Assembly: GCA_016278485.1 (NCBI GenBank)
Contig: JADQBT010000006.1
Coordinates: forward strand, 1 to 64,000
Length of the DNA stretch: 64,000 nucleotides
DNA from: Halanaerobiales bacterium
GTDB lineage: Bacteria > Bacillota > Halanaerobiia > Halanaerobiales > Halanaerobiaceae
Reading direction: 5' to 3'
Within the stretch, counting starts at the first letter, position 1. Every line of letters begins with the position of its first letter. Both the position numbers and the translations under genes were made by a program. The notes beneath the pieces were generated by a model that was given only the letters and a program-made list of their open reading frames with translations, made no database searches and had not been told where the DNA came from. This document shows, one piece after another, positions 52,471 through 61,600 of the stretch.

Positions 52471-53781
52471 TTACTGTTCTGGATAATATCTTTCTAGTAC
52501 TTCATTTCCGTATTTAGTAAAGGTAGTAATAGCTTCCTCGACAGTCATTTCACCATTAGTTATACTATCGAGAACACCGTTCATACCAGCGCCGCCAGTA
52601 TCAGCATAACCGCGCCATTCTCCCCAGCCAATGGTAAAGCTAGTTCTACCCATATTTTCTCCTAATTCAAGAATTATGTCCATTTCCTGAGGTTTTTTAT
52701 CCTTCTCCAACCATTCTTCTGAATTAGCAAGTGATTTATAGATAGGAACTTTACCTGCCATATAAGACTCTAATGGACGGTTTTTACCGATTAGATATTT
52801 TACTAATTTCCATGCAGCATCTTTATTACTAGTAGTTTTTGAAATAACGATTGAATCTGGCCATCCATAAGCATTATATTCGCCTGGTTCTGCTGATGGA
52901 CCTGCTGGTACTTTAGCAATACCCCAATCAAAAGCTCCCTGACTCATGTTACGAATATGCGCGATATTCCAGGAACCATCAACCCACATAGCTGTTTGCT
53001 GTAAGGGGAACATATCATTTTGTCTAATACCAACAGTATCTTTTTTAGGTGGTGATACATTATATTTATTACTAAGATCTGCTAAAAATTGAATTGCTTC
53101 TTTTGCCTTATCATCTACAGCAATTCTTGTTTTTTCTTGATTAAGAATCCGACCGCCATTAGCATAGATCCATGGTTCTACATGGGCATAACGACCGTAC
53201 CACCAAAAACCATACTGTTCTGGCACACCATCTTCATTTTCATCAAGGGTTAACTTTTGGGTAGCTTTTCGGAAATCTTCCCAGGTCCAGTTATCAGAAG
53301 GGTATTCAACACCTGCTGTGTCAAACATATCTTTATTGTAATAAAGCACTGTAGTTACCCAGGCATAAGGAATACCATACATGTCACTGCTTTCTTTATC
53401 TGGGTAACGCATTGTAGAAAATACTTTTGTAAAATAGTCGTCTGCAGGTAACTGGTCTACTTTATCCTGAATGTTCATTAAAAGACCATCTCGTGCCCAC
53501 TGATCAACATAGCCTGAAGACATGTTAAACACATCAGGTAATTCCCCGGCAGAGGCCATTGCAGAAATCTTTGGCCAATAGTTTGAGGGTTCTAAAGCAG
53601 TAAACTCAACTTTAATATCCGGGTTTTCTTTTTCAAACTGATTGATCAATTCCTGTTCTAAATCTTTAAATTCTGGATCCCACATAAAATAACGGATAGT
53701 TGTTGTCTCCGCCATAACTGCAAAAGCAAAAACCGAAACCAACAAAATAGCTAAAATAGTAATAATTAAACTTTTTCTCAT
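52471..53781 (-). CDS. Family 1 sugar ABC binding protein
   Basis: A 436-residue extracytoplasmic binding protein of the maltose/oligosaccharide type. The signal peptide is at the start (SLIITILAILLVSVFAFAVMA). Then come TTIRYFMWDPEFKDLEQELINQFEKENPDIKVEF, LPDVFNMSSGYVDQWARDGLL and YNKDMFDTAGVEYP. The start at 53781 is chosen for AGGAGG six bases upstream and because the signal peptide begins there; the frame runs open to 53856 inside the previous gene. The ligand is unknown; the GH32 domain suggests sucrose or a fructo-oligosaccharide. Confidence 0.92.
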   Translation of the reverse strand: MRKSLIITILAILLVSVFAFAVMAETTTIRYFMWDPEFKDLEQELINQFEKENPDIKVEFTALEPSNYWPKISAMASAGELPDVFNMSSGYVDQWARDGLLMNIQDKVDQLPADDYFTKVFSTMRYPDKESSDMYGIPYAWVTTVLYYNKDMFDTAGVEYPSDNWTWEDFRKATQKLTLDENEDGVPEQYGFWWYGRYAHVEPWIYANGGRILNQEKTRIAVDDKAKEAIQFLADLSNKYNVSPPKKDTVGIRQNDMFPLQQTAMWVDGSWNIAHIRNMSQGAFDWGIAKVPAGPSAEPGEYNAYGWPDSIVISKTTSNKDAAWKLVKYLIGKNRPLESYMAGKVPIYKSLANSEEWLEKDKKPQEMDIILELGENMGRTSFTIGWGEWRGYADTGGAGMNGVLDSITNGEMTVEEAITTFTKYGNEVLERYYPEQ

Positions 53782-53791
53782 ATTGTTCCTC

Positions 53792-55333
53792 CTAATTATT
53801 TGTGACAACTCCCATTGCAGGAACCATTCTCTCATAGATGACTCCTGGCAGACCACGACGGTCTGCAGTAATTAATAAATTACCATAGTGATACTGTATA
53901 TTAGTAGAACCACCTCCATCCAAATTTATTGCATATTTGTATTTTTTATCCCGGGCTAATTCTGCCATTTCCAGCAGAGTTGCTCCGGTTGATTCTCCTT
54001 TGAGTTCCATGCCGCTATTGACTGACTCAACAGTCAGCAAGCAAAATTGATTGTCACTGGTTATCCCGGCTACCATACGCGCTGCCCGCGTCTGGTCAAT
54101 ATCTGGTGCATAATCAGTTGGTACAACACGTCTAAACTGAGGACGTTTTTTCTTGAAACTCTTCCCAAAAAACTGCTCATTTTTAAGTGAATTACGATTA
54201 AGCACCAATTTATAGTCTTTTACTAATAGGGGCCCCGCCTGGATAGCTGTCCAGTAACTATTATTCCCTTTAAAACGATAACCTACTTTCACTTTAGGAG
54301 TTAGGCTGTCAAAGGCGAATTCGTCTGCAGGAAGAGAAAGCACAAAACCATTTTGAGGAATTTGACTTCCTCCTCCTTCTCTAACCCCGACAATATTATT
54401 ATCGATAATAATGAGCTCTACTTTGTTTTCTGTCAGGGGTGTTATATTTAAAGATAAACCTTTTTCTTTAATACCATAATATCTTGTATAGATACTTTTC
54501 TCGGCAGGTGAATTCACTGCAAACTGACCAAGATCCCAGGTCTGACTTTTATATGTAAGGATCAGCTCATCTAAAAAAGGCTGGCGAACCTCCCAGTTGC
54601 CATCCTTGTCCAATAACAAAGCTGAACGACGATAAATGGGAGGTCTCACTATTTCTCCCAGGGTAATCTGTAGACCATAAGGATCCCCCAAGAGTGAGTA
54701 TTTACTCTCCCAATCAGCATCTTCTAACAAGAAAAATGAACTGTTAAAACCTAGCGAATACTGATTTTTTCTGCAATATTTGGAAGGGAAAGCTAATTGG
54801 CCTACACCTACTAAATCACATTGATAATCAAAATTTTGATAAATTCGTTTCATGTTTACCTTTTGTTCTGCCATAAAAACTGCCAATCGCTCTTCTTTTT
54901 TTAAAACATCAAGGATTAAGTTCGCCTGGCGGTCTTTTTCATTATTAATTTTTTTTACAAAAAGTTCTTTATTACTAATGAGATAATTTTTGGATTTTAT
55001 CAAATACTGTAGTGTTGTTTTTATCCAGGCATTAAGACTTATATAAGAATCATTTCCGACTGGTAACAGGTCAGGAAAATAATCCTTAATTAGTTGTCCG
55101 TGATTATAACCTGCCCAAACAATGACTACAGGGTCTGCAATCCCTCTTTCATAAGCCTTTAATAGTCTTGCATGGCCAATATCAACCAGTTTTTCTTTAT
55201 GATTATCGGAATTCGTTCGTTGAAATTCTAGAATGCTAGTTGGACTTGTTTTTACTTCTACTAGCTTAAAGAAACTCCCGTCTGGCCTTCTTATTTTTTT
55301 TCGATGATAGTTTAACTTTTTTGAAAAGGTCAT
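53792..55333 (-). CDS. Phosphodiester glycosidase (NAGPA/DUF2233 domain) protein
   Basis: A 513-residue protein. The C-terminal half (about 270-513) has the phosphodiester glycosidase signature: ARMVAGITSDNQFCLLTVES, YAINLDGGGSTNIQYHYGNL and a final VIYERMVPAMGVV. The human homologue removes GlcNAc from a phosphodiester-linked mannose. The first ~270 residues are unassigned (VVIVWAGYNHGQLIKDYF, VGVGQLAFPSKYC). There is no signal peptide, so it would act in the cytoplasm, unusual for this family. Its ATG directly follows the ROK stop codon with AGGAG seven bases upstream. Confidence 0.8.
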   Translation of the reverse strand: MTFSKKLNYHRKKIRRPDGSFFKLVEVKTSPTSILEFQRTNSDNHKEKLVDIGHARLLKAYERGIADPVVIVWAGYNHGQLIKDYFPDLLPVGNDSYISLNAWIKTTLQYLIKSKNYLISNKELFVKKINNEKDRQANLILDVLKKEERLAVFMAEQKVNMKRIYQNFDYQCDLVGVGQLAFPSKYCRKNQYSLGFNSSFFLLEDADWESKYSLLGDPYGLQITLGEIVRPPIYRRSALLLDKDGNWEVRQPFLDELILTYKSQTWDLGQFAVNSPAEKSIYTRYYGIKEKGLSLNITPLTENKVELIIIDNNIVGVREGGGSQIPQNGFVLSLPADEFAFDSLTPKVKVGYRFKGNNSYWTAIQAGPLLVKDYKLVLNRNSLKNEQFFGKSFKKKRPQFRRVVPTDYAPDIDQTRAARMVAGITSDNQFCLLTVESVNSGMELKGESTGATLLEMAELARDKKYKYAINLDGGGSTNIQYHYGNLLITADRRGLPGVIYERMVPAMGVVTNN

Positions 55334-56470
55334 TTATCTACTCCTGGCGAATTGAAATTCTTTTATGTCAAAAAATTTATTCATAATTAAGCAAACAATT
55401 GCATTTTCTAGTGGATTTTTGCGGTGTTTACTTCTTTTTATCTCTGGTAAATAATTCATTTCCCCTGCCATTATTTTTTCCTTAACCTGATGGTAAATCA
55501 AATCATTATAATCAAAAACATTTCCGGTAAGTAATACTTTTTTTGGATTAAGCAGATTAATGGTGGAAAGCATCATACGAGCAATATAGGTTGTAAACTC
55601 AGCCAGTTCGATTTCATTTTGTTCATTCCGGCTGATAAATTCTTCATATTTGCGATTTAATTTTTTAATTTTTTCTTTTTGAAATTTCTCAGAATAATAT
55701 GGCTGTGCATTTATTTCTTTAAGATATTCATCATTTTTAATAATATAGTCAAGTCTTTTTAGTTCATCCCCAAAGAAACGATTTTCTCCAGCTCTGTTAG
55801 TGTAACCCTGTAAAATTTGATTTTTTACTACCAGGGCCAGGCCGATACCTTCTCCAATATATAGTACAGTAGTAATATTACGATCATCTTCTGTTTCTAA
55901 TTCATTATAGGCGTAAACTCTTACATCTGTTTCCACAAAGACCGGTATTTTCAATTCAGCTTCTAACTCTAGAGCCAGCGGTTTATCTGTCCAATCTAAC
56001 AGATTGGAACGATCAACATTTTTATTTGCAAAGTCAGTAACACCAGAGATGGAGATTCCCATAGCAAGGATTTGCTCTGCAGTCAAACTTAATTCAGTCA
56101 GCATTGTATCAACGGCACTAGTTATTTCTCCTATATAATTTGTAAATCGGTGATTTTCAAGATAATGAATCCGACTAAAAATAATTCTTCCTTTTAAGTC
56201 TGTCAGAAAAATATAAAAATGAGTGTCTTTGAGATCAAGTCCAATAATATAACGAAATTCATCATTAGTTTGATAAATAACCGCCCTGCGTCCTCCGCTT
56301 GAAACCGCTTTCTTGCGGGGAATCATCCAGTTTTTATCTACCAATTCATTTATGTAATCTGAAATAGCAGTTAGCGATAATCCCACTTCTTCTGCTAATT
56401 CTGGTTTGGTCAATGAACCTTTTTCAAAAACTTGCTGGTATAAGTTTTTTATACGAGTTCTCTTTTTCAT
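55334..56470 (-). CDS. ROK-family regulator lacking the zinc motif
   Basis: A 378-residue regulator with an N-terminal winged helix (IKNLYQQVFEKGSLTKPELA then LSLTAISDYINELVDKN, about 8-50) and a ROK domain (IIGLDLKDTHFYIFLTDLKG; VLYIGEGIGLALVVKNQILQG). The usual CxCGxxGCxE zinc group after the GExGH region is missing; the sequence there is AGENRFFGDELKRLDYII. This suggests altered sugar sensing. It heads the operon and probably binds the tandem repeat upstream. RBS GGAGAG. Confidence 0.87.
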   Translation of the reverse strand: MKKRTRIKNLYQQVFEKGSLTKPELAEEVGLSLTAISDYINELVDKNWMIPRKKAVSSGGRRAVIYQTNDEFRYIIGLDLKDTHFYIFLTDLKGRIIFSRIHYLENHRFTNYIGEITSAVDTMLTELSLTAEQILAMGISISGVTDFANKNVDRSNLLDWTDKPLALELEAELKIPVFVETDVRVYAYNELETEDDRNITTVLYIGEGIGLALVVKNQILQGYTNRAGENRFFGDELKRLDYIIKNDEYLKEINAQPYYSEKFQKEKIKKLNRKYEEFISRNEQNEIELAEFTTYIARMMLSTINLLNPKKVLLTGNVFDYNDLIYHQVKEKIMAGEMNYLPEIKRSKHRKNPLENAIVCLIMNKFFDIKEFQFARSR

Positions 56471-56501
56471 AATAATCTCTCCATGATTTAAAGACTTTAT
56501 A

Positions 56502-56526
56502 AAGTAACTTTATCAAGTAACTTTAT
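56502..56526. promoter_or_regulatory. Tandem 12-bp operator-like repeat before the ROK gene
   Basis: AAGTAACTTTAT occurs twice with one base between copies, about 35-55 bases upstream of the ROK ATG. Each copy contains the small palindrome AAGTAACTT. It is a good candidate binding site for the ROK protein. ATATAATA just upstream on the minus strand may be the -10 region. Confidence 0.55.
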
Positions 56527-56637
56527 TATATTACAATCTTTTATATTATGCAAGTAATATTTTTAATATTTTGTGATTATCTTGTGATAATTTTATAGCG
56601 AAATTATATTGATATAAAATTAGGTATAAAACCAAAA

Positions 56638-56666
56638 AAATACTCCTCTTTTTAAAAGGAGTATTT
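56638..56666 (-). terminator. Terminator of the right-hand sugar operon
   Basis: AAATACTCCT and AGGAGTATTT form a perfect ten-pair stem, with a T-run on the minus strand. It lies 30 bases past the isomerase stop codon. Confidence 0.88.
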
Positions 56667-56695
56667 CCTATAAGGAAGAAATTAGTTTAAAATTT

Positions 56696-57685
56696 TTATT
56701 TTTCCATTGAACTATCAAATGCAAGTTCTGAAGCAACAAAATCAATTTCCCTAACATATTGCAATGCCTCTTTTGCACCATATTCTCGGTCCATTCCACT
56801 ATCTTCCCATTCTACTGAGAGAGGTCCTTTATAATTCATGTTATTTAACTCTCTAATAATTTCATTAAAATTAACATCTCCATGACCTAATGAACGAAAG
56901 TCCCAACCGCGTCGTCGGTCACCAAAAGGTAAATGTGATCCTAAAATACTTTCCTTACCATTCAATGTAACTACAGCATCTTTCATATGAACATGATAAA
57001 TTCTATTAGCAAATTCCCTTAAAAAAAGATGTGGATTAATGCCTTGCCATATCAAGTGACTTGGATCAAAGTTAATTCCTATTTCAGGCCTCCAATCAAA
57101 CTTCTCAAATAATTTCTCGGCAGTATAATAATCATAGGCAATTTCTGTAGGGTGGACCTCTAAAGCAAATTTTATCTCATTTTCTGCAAAAACATCTAAA
57201 ATTGGATTCCAGAGATCAACAATTTTAGCATATCCCTGTTCAACCATTTCGGCTGTGGTCTGCGGAAAAGAGTAGAAAAACTTCCAAATCGGTGAACCAG
57301 TAAAACCTGTTACCACATTAACACCCATTTTTTTAGCTGCAACTGCTGTTAATTTCATTTCTTCAATTGCCCATTTCTTGATTTCTGCTGGTTTGCCAGT
57401 ATATTTTTTAGGCGCAAAATTGTCCAACCTTTCATCATATCTAGCACCAACACACTGACCGGCAAGATGATTTCCGATCGCCCATACACCCAGATCATAT
57501 TTAGCAAGAACTGATTTTTTTCTATCTAGATAAGCAGGATCCTCTGCCGCTTTTTTGACATCTAAATGATCACCCCAGCAAGCTATTTCTAATCCATCAT
57601 AACCAAGTTCACTAGCTTTTTTACAAATCTCTTCAAAGCTTAAATCAGCCCACTGGCCAGTAAATAATGTTACTTTTCGACTCAT
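56696..57685 (-). CDS. Sugar phosphate isomerase/epimerase (AP endonuclease 2 fold)
   Basis: A 329-residue TIM-barrel protein of the xylose-isomerase-like superfamily. It has KASELGYDGLEIACWGDHL at the N-terminus, FALEVHPTEIAYDYYTAE (metal Glu), IGINFDPSHLIWQG (Asp/His), IYHVHMKDAV (His) and GPLSVEWEDSGMDREYG. Relatives isomerise or dehydrate sugars, inosose or keto-sugars. With two Gfo/Idh/MocA oxidoreductases in the operon it probably acts on an oxidised (keto) sugar or cyclitol. It is the last gene of the operon. RBS GGAGATG. Confidence 0.9.
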   Translation of the reverse strand: MSRKVTLFTGQWADLSFEEICKKASELGYDGLEIACWGDHLDVKKAAEDPAYLDRKKSVLAKYDLGVWAIGNHLAGQCVGARYDERLDNFAPKKYTGKPAEIKKWAIEEMKLTAVAAKKMGVNVVTGFTGSPIWKFFYSFPQTTAEMVEQGYAKIVDLWNPILDVFAENEIKFALEVHPTEIAYDYYTAEKLFEKFDWRPEIGINFDPSHLIWQGINPHLFLREFANRIYHVHMKDAVVTLNGKESILGSHLPFGDRRRGWDFRSLGHGDVNFNEIIRELNNMNYKGPLSVEWEDSGMDREYGAKEALQYVREIDFVASELAFDSSMEK

Positions 57686-57726
57686 ATTTTTTTCATCTCC
57701 AATGCCTTAGTTATTTTATTACCTTT

Positions 57727-58872
57727 TTATATATTGACCCATTCTTTATTTTCATTACTTTTTAAAATAGCTTCTGTAATCTTTACTTCCGTATAACCAT
57801 CTTCAAAAGTAGCATAAGCATAATTCTCAGCTTTACCTTGATCTAAAATACATTTATAAAAAGATTTAATAGAATTCTTTAAGCCCTCAGACCAGCCTTC
57901 AATATGTCCCACAGGATAATAACAATCATCAGCAGCATCTTTAGACAAAACCCCTGGATCTCTTAATAATGTTTCATTTGCTCGATCTCTGTGGCCAACA
58001 AATAATTGATTAGCTTTTTCTTGATACCAGGAATAAGTTTTTTTACTACCATTAATTTCAACAAATATATCATTTTTATGCCCGGCACTAACTTGAGAAA
58101 CAGTAAAGTTTCCTATAGCACCATTTTCCAATTCTAATAAGACTGAACCATAATCTTCAGTATTAACTTTTATTTTTTCATATTCAGTATCTGTACTCTT
58201 ATCTTTTTCAAATGTTTTAGTTTCACTTGCTGGTTTTTTTCTATAAGGATGAATAGTTTTTAGATTTGCAAATACTTTTTTTATTTTTAAATCAGTTAAA
58301 AATTGAACCAAGTCACACCAATGAGAGCCAATATCTGCTATTGCTCTTGATGCTCCGCCAGCTTTAGAATTAACTCTCCAATTATAATCTGTTTCATAAA
58401 ACAACCAATCTTGAAGATAATGGCCGTGCACAATATTGATATTACCTGCTTCATTTTTGATTTTATTTTTCATTTCTTTTACCAGCGGATAATGTCTATA
58501 ATTAAAATTAACTCCGTGATAAACATTATTTTGATTGGCAATTCTAATCAATTCTTCAGCCTGTTTTGAATTAACTGTTAGAGGTTTTTCAGAAAATATA
58601 TCAATACCCGCTTTCATTGCAGCTTTATTTATTTCAAAGTGTAAAAAATTTGGTGTGCAATTATGAATAACATCTATTTCTTCACTATTAATCATTTCTT
58701 TATAATTTCCATAATATTTGGCTATATTCAAGTTTTCAGCACTTTTTTTAGCATGTTCTTTGCTACTTGCTGCTAAAGCAACAACTTCTACAAAGTTTAA
58801 TCTTCTCAATGCTTCAATTTGGGCTTCTCCAATAAATCCACTACCAATAATTCCAGCTTTAATTTTAGGCAT
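57727..58872 (-). CDS. Gfo/Idh/MocA-family oxidoreductase
   Basis: A 381-residue NAD(P)-dependent dehydrogenase. It has the cofactor motif AGIIGSGFIGEAQIEAL, DVIHNCTPNFLHFEINKAA, the conserved EKPLTVN lysine (about 95-101) and a catalytic-region DIGSHWCDL. The family oxidises hydroxyls of sugars, inositols or sugar phosphates. It lies between the permease gene and the isomerase gene. RBS GAAGGAGG. Confidence 0.93.
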   Translation of the reverse strand: MPKIKAGIIGSGFIGEAQIEALRRLNFVEVVALAASSKEHAKKSAENLNIAKYYGNYKEMINSEEIDVIHNCTPNFLHFEINKAAMKAGIDIFSEKPLTVNSKQAEELIRIANQNNVYHGVNFNYRHYPLVKEMKNKIKNEAGNINIVHGHYLQDWLFYETDYNWRVNSKAGGASRAIADIGSHWCDLVQFLTDLKIKKVFANLKTIHPYRKKPASETKTFEKDKSTDTEYEKIKVNTEDYGSVLLELENGAIGNFTVSQVSAGHKNDIFVEINGSKKTYSWYQEKANQLFVGHRDRANETLLRDPGVLSKDAADDCYYPVGHIEGWSEGLKNSIKSFYKCILDQGKAENYAYATFEDGYTEVKITEAILKSNENKEWVNI

Positions 58873-58932
58873 TTAAAAATCCTCCTTCTTTTCCCTAATA
58901 ATAAGAAATATTTAATTAGTTATAGTTAAGAT

Positions 58933-59985
58933 TTAATTAGCTTTCTGTTTTTTTTGCATCAGGACAGCTCCTAGCAAAATTAAGCCTTTAAAAGCTTCTC
59001 TTAAGAAAGGTGGTACACCAATTAGATTTAATAAATTATTCATTAAGCCAATAATTAAAACACCAAAAATTGTACCCATTACAGTTCCCCGGCCACCACT
59101 CATACTCGTACCACCAACGACTGCTGCCGCAATGGCATCCATCTCATAACCACTGCCGGCATTAGCAAAGTCCATGGAACCGATACGAGAAACCTGAATT
59201 ATAGCAGCAACTGCAACTAGTAATCCTGTTAAAGCATAAACTCTTCTTTTAACCCTATCTACATTAACACCTGAAAGATTTGCTGAACGTTGATTTGAAC
59301 CAACAGCAATAATCTGACGTCCGAAAGTTACTCTTTTAGAAACAAAATATAATATTCCAGCAATAATTAGCCAGTAAATAATTGGCATAATCCTGTACTC
59401 ACCTATTTCAAAACCTGAGATTGCCAAAAAATCCATTGGTACTCTTGGATTATATCCCTGCATAAAGTGCTGAGTCACACTACGATAAAGTTTCATTGTA
59501 GCTAAGGTAACTACAAAAGGAGGTATTCCACCTTTCGTAATAAACAAACCATTTAAATTACCTAAAAAGTAACCAAAAAACAAAGATATAATAACCGCAA
59601 GAAAAAAGGCAGGTAGACCGGTAATTCCCAGATTAATTAAAATTCCATTGGGACCCCTATCTATCAACATCATTAAAACTGCACCTACAGCTACCAAAGT
59701 TGAACCCACTGAAAGATCAATTCCTGCTGACATTATTACAAAAGACATGCCAAGGGCAATCAATCCAACTGCAGCACTATTGCGTAAAATATTAACCCAG
59801 TTATTACTCCAAGTAAAAAACCATTCTCCAATAGAAGCATAATCAAATCCTAATGCCAATGTCTGCAAGATAATCATAATCACTAAGGCTACAGCTGTAC
59901 TAAAAATAGGTTCACTAGACCATTTATGTAAAAACCAGTTAAAAAAGCTGTTAAGACTTCTACTTTGTTTTTTATTGTTCATCAT
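58933..59985 (-). CDS. Sugar ABC permease (RbsC type)
   Basis: A 350-residue permease with about nine spans. It has SFVIMSAGIDLSVGSTLVAVGA, the loop GSNQRSANLSGVNVDRVKRR and the coupling motif AAVVGGTSMSGGRGTVMG. It has a hydrophilic N-terminal tail of about 25 residues. RBS TAGGAGGAG; either of two adjacent ATG codons may be used. It forms an importer with the flanking ATPase and binding protein. Confidence 0.93.
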   Translation of the reverse strand: MMNNKKQSRSLNSFFNWFLHKWSSEPIFSTAVALVIMIILQTLALGFDYASIGEWFFTWSNNWVNILRNSAAVGLIALGMSFVIMSAGIDLSVGSTLVAVGAVLMMLIDRGPNGILINLGITGLPAFFLAVIISLFFGYFLGNLNGLFITKGGIPPFVVTLATMKLYRSVTQHFMQGYNPRVPMDFLAISGFEIGEYRIMPIIYWLIIAGILYFVSKRVTFGRQIIAVGSNQRSANLSGVNVDRVKRRVYALTGLLVAVAAIIQVSRIGSMDFANAGSGYEMDAIAAAVVGGTSMSGGRGTVMGTIFGVLIIGLMNNLLNLIGVPPFLREAFKGLILLGAVLMQKKQKAN

Positions 59986-60001
59986 TTGTCTCCTCCTACA
60001 A

Positions 60002-61489
60002 TTAATTCAACTGCCCGCCAGTAGCCAGCCGCATAATATCATGTTCATTCATTGTCTTTCCACTGACCTCACCCTGGATTACACCATGATACATTATTAA
60101 TGCACGGTCACAAATCCGAATAATTTCTTTAGCTTCACTGGATAAAATTACAATAGCAATCTTTTCTTTTGATAACTTAAGAATAATATCATAAATATCT
60201 TCTTTTGCTCCTACATCAACTCCTTGGGTGGGATTATCTAAAATTAACAAATCTGGATTGGCAATTAACCATTTTGCCAGCACAATTTTTTGCTGATTTC
60301 CTCCTGAAAGGCTATTAATTGAATCAGTTTTAGCGCCCATTTTAATTTTTAACTTCTTAACCTGTTCTTCAAAACCTTTTGCCTGTTTTTTTTCATCAAT
60401 TACCCCATAATCGGCAAATTTAGGCCAGGTAACAATCGAAGCATTCTCAAAAATATTCATATCTTTTATAATTCCATTTTCTTTTCGATTGCGAGGCAGA
60501 TAACCAATGCCCTTTTTTAATGCATCAGTAGTATTTTCCACTTCAACCTGCTTTTCGTTTAAATAAATTTTCCCTTCAGAAATATTCCTTCTGCCAAAAA
60601 TAGCTTCAAAAAGCTCAGTCCGACCATCACCAAGCAGACCGGTTACACCAAGAATCTCTCCTGCTTTAACAGAAAAGCTGATATTGTTAAATTCATTTTT
60701 TCTACTTATATTTTCCACTCTTAAAACTTCTTTACCCTGATCAAAGTTTCGCCCTATTGATTGACTCAGTAGATCATGACCAACCATAAAACGAGCCAGG
60801 TCATCTACAGTTACATCTTTGACCATCCCCTCGGCTACCCTTTCTCCATTCCTCAATACTGTATAGCGTTCACAAAATTCAATTACTTCCCCCAATTTAT
60901 GTGAGATAAAAACAATCCCTACATTATGACTTTTTAAAGTTTCCATCATTGTAAAGACCCGTTTAATCTCTTGATCAGTTAGTGATGTTGTAGGTTCATC
61001 CATAATAATTACCGAAGCTTCCATCATAATAGCTCGTGAAATTTCAACAATTTGCTTATATGAAGTGTCTAAGTTACGAACCATGGTTTCTGGATCAAGT
61101 TCAATACCCATTTTTTCAAAAACTTCTTTAGTTTTAGTTTTCATTTTTTTGAGATCTAAAGTTCCATTTTTTGTCTTTAATTCACGCCCGATAAACATAT
61201 TTTCATATATTGGTAGATCATTGATTAAATTTAGTTCCTGATAAATAAAAGCAATCCCGGCATTTAAAGAATCGGCTGGGGTCTGAAAATTAACTTCTTG
61301 GCCGTCAATCAAAATTTTTCCTTTATCAGCCGGCAGTACTCCGCCTAAAATATTCATTAATGTTGATTTGCCAGCTCCATTTTCTCCAATCAAGGCACAA
61401 ATTTCTCCACCTTTTACTGAAAAAGAAACATCATTTAGAGCTTTAATAGCACCAAAGGATTTAGATATATTCTTCATCTCTATCTCCAT
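60002..61489 (-). CDS. Sugar ABC ATPase with two nucleotide-binding domains (RbsA type)
   Basis: A 495-residue protein with Walker [13 protein letters not shown] and Walker B VIIMDEPTTSL in the N-terminal domain. The C-terminal domain has GLLGDGRTELFE, the signature [14 protein letters not shown] and LILDNPTQGVDVGAK. At the second Walker B the usual DEP is DNP, so the second site's catalytic Glu is replaced and it is probably ATP-binding only. RBS GGAGGTG. Confidence 0.93.
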   Translation of the reverse strand: MEIEMKNISKSFGAIKALNDVSFSVKGGEICALIGENGAGKSTLMNILGGVLPADKGKILIDGQEVNFQTPADSLNAGIAFIYQELNLINDLPIYENMFIGRELKTKNGTLDLKKMKTKTKEVFEKMGIELDPETMVRNLDTSYKQIVEISRAIMMEASVIIMDEPTTSLTDQEIKRVFTMMETLKSHNVGIVFISHKLGEVIEFCERYTVLRNGERVAEGMVKDVTVDDLARFMVGHDLLSQSIGRNFDQGKEVLRVENISRKNEFNNISFSVKAGEILGVTGLLGDGRTELFEAIFGRRNISEGKIYLNEKQVEVENTTDALKKGIGYLPRNRKENGIIKDMNIFENASIVTWPKFADYGVIDEKKQAKGFEEQVKKLKIKMGAKTDSINSLSGGNQQKIVLAKWLIANPDLLILDNPTQGVDVGAKEDIYDIILKLSKEKIAIVILSSEAKEIIRICDRALIMYHGVIQGEVSGKTMNEHDIMRLATGGQLN

Positions 61490-61511
61490 TTAATCACCTC
61501 CGGTTATTTGA

Positions 61512-61545
61512 AATCAGAGGCTATGGAAACCCATAACCTCTGATT
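61512..61545 (-). promoter_or_regulatory. Hairpin between binding-protein and ATPase genes
   Basis: AATCAGAGG-TATGG and CCATA-CCTCTGATT form a fourteen-pair stem with one mismatch, about 55 bases past the binding-protein stop codon. Only a weak T-run follows on the minus strand. It matches the pattern seen after the other four binding-protein genes. Confidence 0.7.
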
Positions 61546-61600
61546 ACTTAGAATGTTTTAATTTATTAACTTTTATCTTTAAAATGGTGCATTTTTAAGA

